Part shown: positions 1 through 11,200 of the stretch, piece by piece
Numbering within the stretch: the stretch's first letter is position 1
Layout: each line of letters starts with the position of its first letter
NCBI GenBank assembly: GCA_029964075.1
Contig: CM057147.1
Coordinates: 11,553,513 to 11,617,512 of the forward strand
Direction: 5' to 3'
DNA from: Patiria pectinifera
Lineage: Eukaryota; Echinodermata; Asteroidea; Valvatida; Asterinidae
Length of the DNA: 64,000 bases
Translations under genes and position numbers: made by a program
The notes under the pieces: generated by a model
What the model was told of the DNA's origin: nothing
Database searches by the model: none
Seen by the model: the letters and a program-made list of their open reading frames with translations, nothing else

Positions 1-3000
1 CTCGGCACGAGGGGATACAAATGTTTACAGACACAAAGGTGGTAACAACTGAAACGACAGACGAATGAAATTTCTTTTTTTTTGCCCGGAATTGAATTAT
101 TTATTTTTGTTGAAATATAATTGAACGTATTATTTTATTATCAGAGCCATTAAGTATAATTTCCATTAGAAGATTAAGTTTGAATAAAATAACGAACATT
201 ACTTCAAAAATTAAAAAAGAAAATTAATTATATGGATTGTAAAACTATGTACAAATTATCGGACATTTTAAGGATGGAAAATGGGGGAGACTAACCGGCA
301 TGGTTAGAAGGATATTTTTTTGAAGGAATTTTTGAAAGACTAACCGGCATGGCTAGGAGGATATTTTGTAAGAAGGAAATTGAGGAAGGCTAACCGGCAT
401 GGCTAGGAGGATACTTTAAAGGAAAAAGGAGGGACTAACCGGCACGCTCGGAGGGTATTTTTTAGAAGGAAAATTGGGGAAGACATGAATATTGAAAGAA
501 GTGTACGTTAGCTTTAATAGCATGCTGTATTAAATAATTGTCAGAGTTCAAAGGAAATACAGTAGTCCACTTATGTAAAAAGTGTTTTACACAGCAACTA
601 GAACGTACAAACACTCTAAAACGAATTGCTCAATATTATGTCAATTTACTTCCTTTTCGAGAGTAAAATGGGAAAATGCAGGTCCACTTGCGTACATTTA
701 TTTACATCACAGCTTAGGTCCGTACGTGGCCAGCGTGTTGGAAGGGTGTGGTCGTTTTTGCCATGAAGTGGACCTTTTTACCGTAAGTGTTTTTGCATTG
801 CTACAAACATAGGGTCTGTAGCTGTCCCTAGACGTACCTCAGGATACGCCAGATGATCAGTCGATCCCCGTTGAGAAAGGTGGTTTAAACCGTTCGGAAA
901 GTGCCTATAAGTGAGCTTGACAACCAGTTATAAAGATCCAATCATTGCCAAGCTCGGCACGATGGGATACAAATGTCTACAGACACAAAGGTGGTAACAA
1001 CTGAAACGAAAGACGAATGAAATTTCTTTTTTGCCCGGAATTGAATTATTTTTTTTGTTGCAATATAATTGAACGTATTATATTATTATCAGAACCATTA
1101 AGTATAATTTCCATTAGAAGATTAAGTTTGAATAAAATAACAAACATTACTTCAAAGATTTAAAAGAAAATTAATTATATGGATTGTAAGTATGTACAAA
1201 TTATCGGACATTTTAAGGATGGAAAATGGGGGAGACTAACCGGCATGGTTAGAAGGATATTTTTTTGAAGGAATTTTTGAAAGACTAACCGGCATGGCTA
1301 GGAGGATATTTTGTAAGAAGGAAATTGAGGAAGGCTAACCGGCATGGCTAGGAGGATACTTTAAAGGAAAAAGGAGGGACTAACCGGCATGGCTAGGAGG
1401 GTATTTTTTAGAAGGAAAATTGGGGAAGACATGAATATTGAAGGAAGTTGTACGTTAGCTTTAATAGCATGCTGTATTAAATAATTGTTCCGAGTTTAAA
1501 GGAAATACAGTCGTCCACTTATGTAAAAAGTGTTTTACACAGCAACTAGAACGTACAAACACTCTAAAATTAATTGCTCAGTGTTAGGTCAATTTACTAC
1601 CTTTTCGAGAGTAAAATGGAAAAATGGAGGTCCACTTGCGCACATTTATTTACACTACAGCTTAGGTCCGTACGTGGCCAGCGTGTTGGAAGGGTGTGGT
1701 CGTTTTTGCCATGAAGTGGACGTTTTTACTATTAGTGTTTTTGCATTGCTACAAACATAGGGTCTGTAGCTGTCCCTAGACGTACCTCACGATACGCCAG
1801 ACGATCAGTCGATCCCCATTGAGAAAGGGGGTTTGAACCGTTCGGAAAGTGCCTGTAAGTGAGCTTGACAACCAGTTATAAAGATCCAATCATTGCCGAG
1901 CTCGGCACGAGGGGATACAAATGTTTACAGACACAAATGTGGTAACAACTGAAACGACAGACGAATGAAATTTCTTTTTTGCCCGGAATTGAATTATTTA
2001 TTTTTGTTGAAATATAATTGAACGTATTATATTATTTTCAGAGCGATTAAGTATAATTTCCATGAGAAGATTAAGTTTGAATAAAATAACGAACATTACT
2101 TCAAAGATTTAAAAAGAAATTAATTGTATGGATTGTAAAAGTATGTACAAATTATCGGACGTTTTAAAGAAAGAAAATGGGGGAGACTAACCTGCATGGT
2201 TAGAAGGATATTTTTTTGAAGGAATTTTTGAAAGACTAACCGGCATGGCTAGGAGGATATTTTGTAAGAAGGAAATTGAGGAAGGCTAACCGGCATGGCT
2301 AGGAGGATACTTTAAAGGAAAAAGGAGGGACTAACCGGCATGGCTAGGAGGGTATTTGTTAGAAGGAAAATTGGGGAAGACATGAATATTGAAAGAAGTT
2401 GTACGTTAGCTTTAATAGCATGCTGTATTAAATAATTGTCAGAGTTAAAAGGAAATACAGTCGTCCACTTATGTAAAAAGTGTTTTACACAGCAACTAGA
2501 ACGTACAAACACTCTAAAATTAATTGCTCAATATTACGTCAATTTACTACCTTTTCGAGAGTAATATGGAAAAATGGAGGTCCACTTGCGTAAATTTATT
2601 TACACTACAGCTTAGGTCCGTACGTGGCCAGCGTGTTGGAAGGGTGTGGTCGTTTTTGCCATGAAGTGGACCTTTTTACTGTTAGTGTTTTTGCATTGCT
2701 ACAAACATAGGGTCTGTAGCTGTCCCTAGACGTACCTCAGGATACGCCAGATGATCAGTCGATCCCCGTTGAGAAAGGTGGTTTAAACCGTTCGGAAAGT
2801 GCCTATAAGTGAGCTTGACAACCAGTTATAAAGATCCAATCATTGCCAAGCTCGGCACGATGGGATACAAATGTCTACAGACACAAAGGTGGTAACAACT
2901 GAAACGAAAGACGAATGAAATTTCTTTTTTGCCCGGAATTGAATTATTTTTTTTGTTGAAATATAATTGAACGTATTATATTATTATCAGAACCATTAAG

Positions 3001-5256
3001 TATAATTTCCATTAGAAGATTAAGTTTGAATAAAATAACAAACATTACTTCAAAGATTTAAAAAGAAAATTAATTATATGGATTGTAAAAGTATGTACAA
3101 ATTATCGGACATTTTAAGGATGGAAAATGGGGGAGACTAACCGGCATGGTTAGAAGGATATTTTTTTGAAGGAATTTTTGAAAGACTAACCGGCATGGCT
3201 AGGAGGATATTTTGTAAGAAGGAAATTGAGGAAGGCTAACCGGCATGGCTAGGAGGATACTTTAAAGGAAAAAGGAGGGACTAACCGGCATGGCTAGGAG
3301 GGTATTTTTTAGAAGGAAAATTGGGGAAGACATGAATATTGAAGGAAGTTGTACGTTAGCTTTAATAGCATGCTGTATTAAATAATTGTTCCGAGTTTAA
3401 AGGAAATACAGTCGTCCACTTATGTAAAAAGTGTTTTACACAGCAACTAGAACGTACAAACACTCTAAAATTAATTGCTCAGTGTTAGGTCAATTTACTA
3501 CCTTTTCGAGAGTAAAATGGAAAAATGGAGGTCCACTTGCGCACATTTATTTACACTACAGCTTAGGTCCGTACGTGGCCAGCGTGTTGGAAGGGTGTGG
3601 TCGTTTTTGCCATGAAGTGGACCTTTTTACTGTTAGTGTTTTTGCATTGCTACAAACATAGGGTCTGTAGCTGTCCCTAGACGTACCTCACGATACGCCA
3701 GACGATCAGTCGATCCCCATTGAGAAAGGGGGTTTGAACCGTTCGGAAAGTGCCTGTAAGTGAGCTTGACAACCAGTTATAAAGATCCAATCATTGCCGA
3801 GCTCGGCACGAGGGGATACAAATGTTTACAGACACAAAGGTGGTAACAACTGAAACGACAGACGAATAAAATTTCTTTTTTGCCCGGAATTGAATTATTT
3901 ATTTTTGTTGAAATATAATTGAACGTATTATATTATTTTCAGAGCGATTAAGTATAATTTCCATGAGAAGATTAAGTTTGAATAAAATAACGAACATTAC
4001 TTCAAAGATTTAAAAAGAAATTAATTGTATGGATTGTAAAAGTATGTACAAATTATCGGACGTTTTAAAGAAGGAAAATGGGGGAGACTAACCTGCATGG
4101 TTAGAAGGATATTTTTTTGAAGGAATTTTTGAAAGACTAACCGGCATGGCTAGGAGGATATTTTGTAAGAAGGAAATTGAGGAAGGCTAACCGGCATGGC
4201 TAGGAGGATACTTTAAAGGAAAAAGGAGGGACTAACCGGCATGGCTAGGAGGGTATTTGTTAGAAGGAAAATTGGGGAAGACATGAATATTGAAAGAAGT
4301 TGTACGTTAGCTTTAATAGCATGCTGTATTAAATAATTGTCAGAGTTAAAAGGAAATACAGTCGTCCACTTATGTAAAAAGTGTTTTACACAGCAACTAG
4401 AACGTACAAACACTCTAAAATTAATTGCTCAATATTACGTCAATTTACTACCTTTTCGAGAGTAATATGGAAAAATGGAGGTCCACTTGCGTAAATTTAT
4501 TTACACTACAGCTTAGGTCCGTACGTGGCCAGCGTGTTGGAAGGGTGTGGTCGTTTTTGCCATGAAGTGGACCTTTTTACTGTTAGTGTTTTTGCATTGC
4601 TACAAACATAGGGTCTGTAGCTGTCCCTAGACGTACCTCAGGATACGCCAGACGATCAGTCGATCCCCATTGAGAAAGGGGGTTTGAACCGTTCGGAAAG
4701 TGCCTGTAAGTGAGCTTGACAACCAGTTATAAAGATCCAATCATTGCCAAGCTCGGCACGATGGGATACAAATGTTTACAGACACAAAGGTGGTAACAAC
4801 TGAAACGACAGACGAATGAAATTTCTTTTTTTCCCGGAATTGAATTATTTATTTTTGTTGAAATATAATTGAACGTATTATATTATTATCAGAGCCATTA
4901 AGTATAATTTCCATTAGAAGATTAAATTTGAATAAAATAACGAACATTACTTCAAAGATTTAAAAAGAAAATTAATTGTATGGATTGTAAAAGTATGTAC
5001 AAATTATCGGACGTTTTAAAGAAGGAAAATGGGGGAGACTAACCTGCATGGTTAGGAGGATATTTTTTTGAAGGAATTTAGTGAAGACTAACCGGCATGG
5101 CTAGGAGGATATTTTGTAAGAAGGAAATTGGGGAAGGCTAACCGGCATGGGTAGGAGGATACTTTAAAGGAAAAAGGGGGGACTAACCGGCATGGCTAGG
5201 AGGGTATTTTTAGCAGGAAAATTGGGGAAGACATGAATATGGAAGGAAGTGTACGT
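1..5256. repeat. Satellite array, about 950-bp units, six copies
   Basis: Five complete units and a partial sixth begin at 1, 953, 1901, 2851, 3802 and 4752, each with CTCGGCACGA. Copies are close to identical apart from small indels. Units 2 and 4 share variants (CGATGGG start, TGTCTACAG, GAAACGAAAG) and units 3 and 5 share another set (CGAGGGG start, TGTTTACAG, GAAACGACAG), so the array is an alternating dimer of about 1.9 kb. Unit 6 mixes the two types and loses similarity near 5256. The 76-codon open frames in units 1, 2 and 4 begin with GTG rather than ATG and are closed in units 3 and 5, so I do not call genes here. Confidence 0.95.
289..485. repeat. Internal subrepeat in satellite unit 1 (four copies, about 50 bp)
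   Basis: The motif GACTAACCGGCATGGCTAGG followed by an A/G-rich tail of about 30 bases occurs four times in a row. The same four-copy block recurs in every later unit (near 1233, 2186, 3137, 4087 and 5036). In unit 1 the fourth copy reads CGGCACGCTCGGAGG instead of CGGCATGGCTAGGAGG. The satellite is therefore a repeat within a repeat. Confidence 0.85.
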
Positions 5257-6030
5257 TAAGCCGTAAACACGCAGCGCGAGAATTTACAAGGATTGTAAGG
5301 AACAGATCATTCAAATATATACCGGAAAAGTCAAGGAGTTCATAGGTTAGTATAAGCATGTAAAAGCTCTTACCAGTCTTATTTTAGTAATTTTGACCAA
5401 ACCCCCCCCCCCCAGAAATGTGTCTAAAAAGCGGGACTCATCATGTACAGTTCGCTAGACCTTGGGTAGGTTTTGTCTCGAGACTTTACGACCTACACCG
5501 TAAGAACCTTTACGTCTTTTTGTATTGCTACAAACATACGGTCTAACAAACGGGTTCTTTTTACGCATGGAAATACACCGACAATCACGAGGAAAAAAAC
5601 ATGGACCTGAGGCATTTTTTTTTTGCCGGGGGGGGGGGCGGGGGTTCGTTCGACCCCATCCACCCCGGCTACTAATTGCTCATTATTATGTAACATGACT
5701 ATAGTTTCGAGAGTGAGAAGGAAACATGGTCGCCCACTATTGTAAATTGATTTATTCAACAACTTATTAGGGCCGTATACCTATAGCCAGTTTTTACCAT
5801 GGAGTGGACTTATTTTCACCATGCACTGCGGACCTTTTAACATGTAATATGCAGGTATTTCTTACCCATACACAAATCACGAGGAAATAATAGAGATGCG
5901 GCCTTTTTCGGGGGGGGGGGTGTTCGTTCCACCCCCTCGACGCCGCGACTACTAATTGCTCATTATTAGGTAAAATTACTACCTTTTCGAGAGTAAAACG
6001 GATGCATGGTCGTCCACTTGTGTTAATTGT
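5257..6030. repeat. Decayed satellite fringe with G/C homopolymer tracts
   Basis: Beyond the array edge, pieces of the same unit persist with many mismatches. Near 5515-5545 there is a match to the GCATTGCTACAAACATA part. At 5671-5830 and 5955-6025 there are matches to the stretch containing TTTCGAGAGT and the TCCACTTG-like region. Long G or C runs (near 5401, 5628 and 5915) interrupt them. Older copies at an array edge are expected where homogenisation fails. No gene is seen. Confidence 0.6.
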
Positions 6031-6063
6031 GGCACAAGAGCTCTAGACTGTACACCAGTGTTT

Positions 6064-6188
6064 GTACCGAGTACTGCCGAGTACTTCGCGAATACTTTGA
6101 CAATCGAGTATGAGTGCGAGTACTCCAAAAGAAGAATACAAAGGTACTCTAGCAGTACTCGAGTACGAGTACCGAGTACGAGTACTAC
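6064..6188. repeat. GAGTAC simple repeat
   Basis: GAGTAC and its complement GTACTC recur at short, irregular spacing. The block near 6153-6186 is almost pure GAGTAC/CGAGTAC. The motif is nearly palindromic. Open frames on both strands here are low-complexity artefacts. Confidence 0.8.
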
Positions 6189-6448
6189 ACCACTGCTTAT
6201 TGCATTCCGGATCATCAATGTTTTGGACTATTCATGTATCTGGTGCTGGTCCTAAACTCATTAGCTATGAACTTTTCTTCTTGTCGTAAATAGTTGGGGG
6301 TGTCCAAGTAGTAAGGCTTGTGAGGTGCTGGCACTTTCCAGTTCCTTAAAATATATTCCTTAAAAAAAAATAAAAAATAAAAAATAAAAAAATGGGACTC
6401 GATCATAATCACCGTATTCCCAAAAAGTGCCGCCGAGCGAAGGACGCC

Positions 6449-6910
6449 TTAAGAGTCATTTCGTGTAAATACTTCATATAAGTGTCCACGCTCAAAAAAT
6501 CGAATTTTTTTATACTTTGTGGGATAAAAGGACTTTGGGAGCAAGTAACCAATTGCCATTTTGGGGCAATTTTGAGGCTGCAAAAAATTCATTTTTCGCG
6601 TTATTTTCAAACGTCATCAAGCCAAACTGCAAAGTAATGTCACAAAAGTAACTATATCATGACAAAGTATCATCCTTACCCTTACAAGAAAATTTTTTAC
6701 ACAATTTACACTGAAAAATCTCCTTTATATTATTTTTAGGCCCTATAATGCAGCATGTGTTTACAACCATGGCAACGGGCAAAATAAAAGTTTAAAAAGT
6801 CTATTTTGGTTTCTTGCTCCCTAAGTCCTTTCATCCCACAAAGTTTTAAAAAATTCGACTTTTTTGAGCGTGGACACTTATATGAAGTATTTACACAAAA
6901 TGACTCTTAA
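6449..6910. mobile_element. 462-bp foldback element with about 97-bp inverted arms
   Basis: The left arm (6449-6545) and right arm (6813-6910) are reverse complements with few mismatches. Both include GAGCGTGGACACTTATATGA or its complement. The ends read TTAAGAGTCA and TGACTCTTAA, so TTAA sits at both termini and could be a target duplication. TTAA duplication is known for piggyBac-type elements, but no transposase is present, so the superfamily is uncertain. It looks like a non-autonomous MITE. Confidence 0.8.
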
Positions 6911-7042
6911 TAGATTATGGAAGCATACAAAGACCGCTTTTTATCAACAAAAATTACAGTCAAATACTTCAAAATAGCTCGTTTTCACTGCAAGCATAAT
7001 TCTTTCACATGATCATCTAATTCCATCCTTAAAAAAAAACAG

Positions 7043-7207
7043 GTGCTGGGAAACGACTGGAGCTACGACTGCAATGAGACAGGTCATGAGGGTCAGCACG
7101 AGTCGTCCTACACGGCTCAGATGGCTCCTGGCAACAATGGCATTATTGTCTTCACCAAAACCAGACGGACTCATCCAATACCTTACGGCAAATCCAAACA
7201 CCAAAAG
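7043..7207 (+). CDS. Isolated exon-like fragment with lipid-transfer-protein helical signature
   Basis: The segment is open and bounded by AG (7041-7042) and a GTATAT donor. Read from 7044 it contains TTGATTAMRQVM, then WLLATMALLSSPKPDGLIQ. This resembles the helical repeat of vitellogenin-type lipid transfer proteins (GT...aa, then a leucine-rich helix and P-P). Exon 6 of the main gene (12681-12855) carries the related LILLSPKPNKELVERLL. It ends with two bases of a codon, which does not fit the phase of the exon at 8116. It may be a skipped or alternative exon, or a remnant of a duplicated gene copy. The acceptor has an A-run, not a pyrimidine tract. Confidence 0.4.
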
Positions 7208-8115
7208 GTATATAAGACAGGATATCACCTGTACCCGGGGAGGGGGTGCACCGGTTGTGTACGCAAATAAAGTTAGAAGGGTGAAGTCAAATTTGGCGGA
7301 TCTGTTATTTTAAATCACACCTGCTTATTTCAATAAAGTTACAAACCACACCAACAAAAATATGTTTAAAAAAATGTTCACACGTTATCACGGTTTCATA
7401 ATCATAAAACAAAACACTTGTAGCTACAACTGAAAACAATTGCTCCTGCGCAAAAGCGTGAGGTCATTTTTTTCCGGGGGGGGGGGGGGGGGGGCTGTAG
7501 GATTTTTTTGTTCATGTTCTCATTATTCTTTTGTTACGCAACAGTGATTATATGAGCAAACTTTATGTAGAATGTTTTCAATGATCACCTTACCGGAGTT
7601 CATTATTTGAACGGAAACCCCTAACGGTGGGTCTGTGTTTAACAGTTGTAAGGAAAAAGTGTATTTCACGCACAAAACAATAACGAAGGAGACATTCTTG
7701 TCGGTTTTGACGGGGCACAACCGCAAACTAGACTTCAGTTGCTGACTTTATCATGCGAATCATTCAATCTTCATTCTCAAAGTTTCTCTTCCCTTGATTT
7801 GTTTTTAATTGCTAGTTTTAAGCAATACAAAGTTATTCACTTTTTGAATGATAATGGCATAACAACTTGACTTGGAATTATTTGCGAATTATTTGACAAT
7901 ATTTCATCGGGCGACCCTAACTAAACATAAAATGTCTTCCTTGAGGAAGAAAAAAACCGTAGTTAGTGGTGGAAATATAATTCAAAAAAAAATAGTCATT
8001 ACAAGAAAAAAAAAGTTGAATTGATATACTAGGATTAATTATCTCCTTAAAAAAAATCTCAATTCCTTTGGAAGCCAAACTAACATCATGCTTGTCAATA
8101 TTGGTGTACATTTAG
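7208..8115. other. Non-coding stretch before exon 1
   Basis: No gene is seen. It holds a G homopolymer near 7478-7494 and otherwise AT-rich sequence. Minus-strand open frames here lack any recognisable domain. Confidence 0.5.
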
Positions 8116-8201
8116 GAGATTCACTATCACCCAGCTATGCAGCTCCCATCCATGGTGAAGATACTGGACCACTTTGATGCTCCGAAAGAATCAGCACCTG
8201 G
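8116..8201 (+). CDS. Exon 1 (first supported exon)
   Basis: The acceptor is TTTAG and the donor GTAGGA. The 28 codons plus two bases include MQLPSMVKILDHFDAPKES. The frame is chosen because it is the only one that joins exons 2 and 3 without stops. The ATG at 8137 has no signal peptide after it, so this is probably internal rather than the true start. Confidence 0.55.
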
Positions 8202-11200
8202 GTAGGATGTTTTAAGTCACTATTTTCTGCGTCTCTTCTGTTTCGAATTGAGACGCCATATTCGATTTTTTGAGTCGTTCTTTAAGAAGAAGAGGGTACC
8301 ATTTACAGAAACTAAATGATTTAATATCGAACTTGAACGGTAATGAAGGATATCAAGGTTTACAAAACTTTACAGGCAACAAAATCTAATGTTTGGGAAA
8401 TCGTTCAGAAGAACGATCAAAAGGGGCTTGTGTATGAAGCGGATTTGTGATGTCTGCAGCATTCATACATATTTCGCAATGTCCTTTTATTACATTCGTT
8501 TTATCTCGTAAAGAACACAGTTTGCGAATGAACACAGTGAACTTGATAAATATCCTTTTAACGTCTGTACTGATCCAATTCAAACGATCATCTACCTTTG
8601 ATCTCTGTTAAGTTCAAGTTCAGACGGTATCATTATTGTAGTGGCTGCCGGTGGGATAAAATAGTTTCCCGCCCTCTTTTGTGAGAAAAACGAAATATTG
8701 TTAGTCTAGTCTGGCTCCTGAATACGCCACGTGTTTGAATGATCCTTAAGCGTCTAGGTATAATAACTTAATAGCGGAAAACTTTGAAGTTGAGTTTTAA
8801 CTCAGTCATGTGTGCTGAGTCAGTCATGTCAGTGTATATAAACTGAAAACATGCTTGTTTATCCAAACCTGGAGGAAGGAATCATCCATGATGAAATCAA
8901 CAGAGGCCTGGTCTTGTTGTGACCATGTCCAGAGCAAGGAAGAGTCACGTCAGCATCATACCTATTCATAGTTCATTAGTTGAACGTACGCTGGCGACTG
9001 TCTGTTTTCTGAACGAAAAAATAAATTGGCCACTTTGTAGACATGTAGCCTACCAGATATTTTCTGAATAATGTTTCACTGAATTTTACTGACATAAATC
9101 TTTGACTTTAGTAATAATAGTATTTGTTGAGATAGTTCCGATCAACAAAAAAAAAAACAAAAAAAACAAAGAGACTGATTGTTTTCCATTATTTTATCAT
9201 TCCTGACCCTGTTACAGATTTCAGCATCAACATCATTGGGATGAACAAGCAGGAGATGATATTGGTAAATATTGTTTGGAATAATTTGTGGTAAATTTGT
9301 GTGAGATTGGTGTTCAAATTGCTAAATAGTTAATGCATGTAGGGCCATTTTTTTTTCTTAAGAAAAAGGTCCATTAATTAACACTATAAACCCCCTTGAG
9401 CATGTTGAGTGATTTACTAGAAATCTCCTCACTCTTGCAAAATCCAACACCAAACTGCTGGACTCTGATTGTGGTGGTATGCCTGACCCCATGTAATAAA
9501 AGCATAATCAGTTAAGTGCAGTACTCATTCAAACAGATTCCAACAAAACATGCAGTTGGATTTTGATGGGTTGGGGGTGGTTATGGTTAATTAGTAAATT
9601 ATTATAAGGTATACAAAAAATACATACATTTGTACATGTATGTCCTTGGAAACCCACTTGAGAAAAGGAAGGAGAGAAGGTACTTTACTCCTATCTTCTG
9701 GGGAAATAGTGTGCGTGGAACTACATGGATGGGCTTCGTGTAAGAACAGTAGTAGGCGCTGTGTGACCTCTTTCCATTGCACCAGTGGGAGGCAGTGGGA
9801 GGGACACCCGGCATGCACGTACTGGTTTACACGCATTTGGCGCGAAGTACCCACAAGTCATGTTGTTCTGAATGTGCACAAGCCAATATCGTCGTCATAC
9901 ATTGACAGGCGCAACGCGCAATGACATCAAGAGATCCCACCAGTGGTCTCCCCAAACCCTTTTATTAGTTGAGGGGATCGTATCTGTGCATGGCTTCCTC
10001 ACTTTAGCCATGGCCCATGCATTAATGCATTTAACACAATCTGACCTTGACTATTGTACATTTTATTTTGTACATGACTTAGTTATGTAGTTCAGGTATA
10101 ACATGATCAAATACTGATGCAACTTTTAATCTGCCGTTAGTGTAGTAAGTCTGTGGTGAGTTGTAACATTTCTACAAAGTTGTTAGACAAGTTTCTCGGT
10201 CCCAAATTAGTTTTCCCCCAACATAATTGTAATGACTGGTCATTGTTGAGCTGATCGTAATCTTGACAACAGGGTTGTACATTCCTTTCATGGGCTTGAG
10301 ACATGTGAGAAGGTTAGTTGGTTATTGACATATTTCAGATGAGATATGGCGTGCCACTACAAATCAAACCAGACAAAGGGTAATTGATTTCTTTTGTTTG
10401 AATGACACTCAGAGTTTCCTGAGATGCAGACTGTTTCTGAAGGACAGCTGACCTTTGTTGGAGAGTCCTACTACCAGTCACCTACTGGACCACCTGATGA
10501 CGAGGATATTGTCACTGACTCCATTCACCTGAGGAAGGTACAAATACTCAAATCAAGTATCTTTAATTGAGGTTATCAATTATGCCGTTTCACTATATAC
10601 ATTTAGGCCTAGCCTGTACTACTTTCCATCAGCAATCACACTTTTGGTCACATACCTTGGATGCATGAATGCATGCGTACACATGGATGTATTAGCGATA
10701 CCCGACATAATGATTAGAGCTACTAACCGAGAATTGGAATTTGATGCGATCTGGTAATTTTTTTTAATTTTATTGGCAAATTAAACAAATATTTTTTTTT
10801 GTACTATTTTTAACTGAAAAATCATGTTGTCTTTTCTGTCTTCACAAAACGCTTCTCAACAACCTTGTTATGTCAAAAACGCTTGTAATTTGTTTGCCTA
10901 CTTACATTCACTATTTTTGAGAAGAAACCTCCGTTGTTTTTACAACTTCCCTCCGCAATTACAAGTTTCCTTCGCAATTTGCTATCGCGGTGATGAAAAC
11001 ACGTGCATAATGCTCAATGCAGCAATGCTGTACTGGTTTCCGCCGCGCACTAAAAAGGCCAAAGAAGGCATGATGGAAATGCAGCAACCGGTCTATGCAA
11101 CCAGTCTATGACCGACCAACATTAAACAGGGTGCACTGCAGTTGCAGGTCGGTACATCGAACAAAAATGCCAAGTAAACATCGATGGAGAAAAAAGATTT

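Noticed and set aside
1..12. CTCGGCACGAGG resembles a cDNA-library adapter (GGCACGAG)
   Set aside because: The same string recurs at unit starts 1901 and 3802, with a one-base variant at 953, 2851 and 4752, so it is part of the repeat rather than a cloning artefact.
582..3661. Three 76-codon open frames in satellite units 1, 2 and 4
   Set aside because: They start with GTG, not ATG, the matching frame in units 3 and 5 is interrupted, and no domain is visible.
2312..4413. 66-codon minus-strand frames in units 3 and 5
   Set aside because: Present only where the array is nearly identical. They overlap the A/G-rich subrepeat and show no protein-like pattern.
6058..6255. Open frames across the GAGTAC repeat
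   Set aside because: Low-complexity translation of a simple repeat on both strands.
8850..8925. Short ATG frame reading NLEEGIIHDEINRGL
   Set aside because: It looks protein-like, but no usable acceptor and donor pair keeps the phase between exons 1 and 2.
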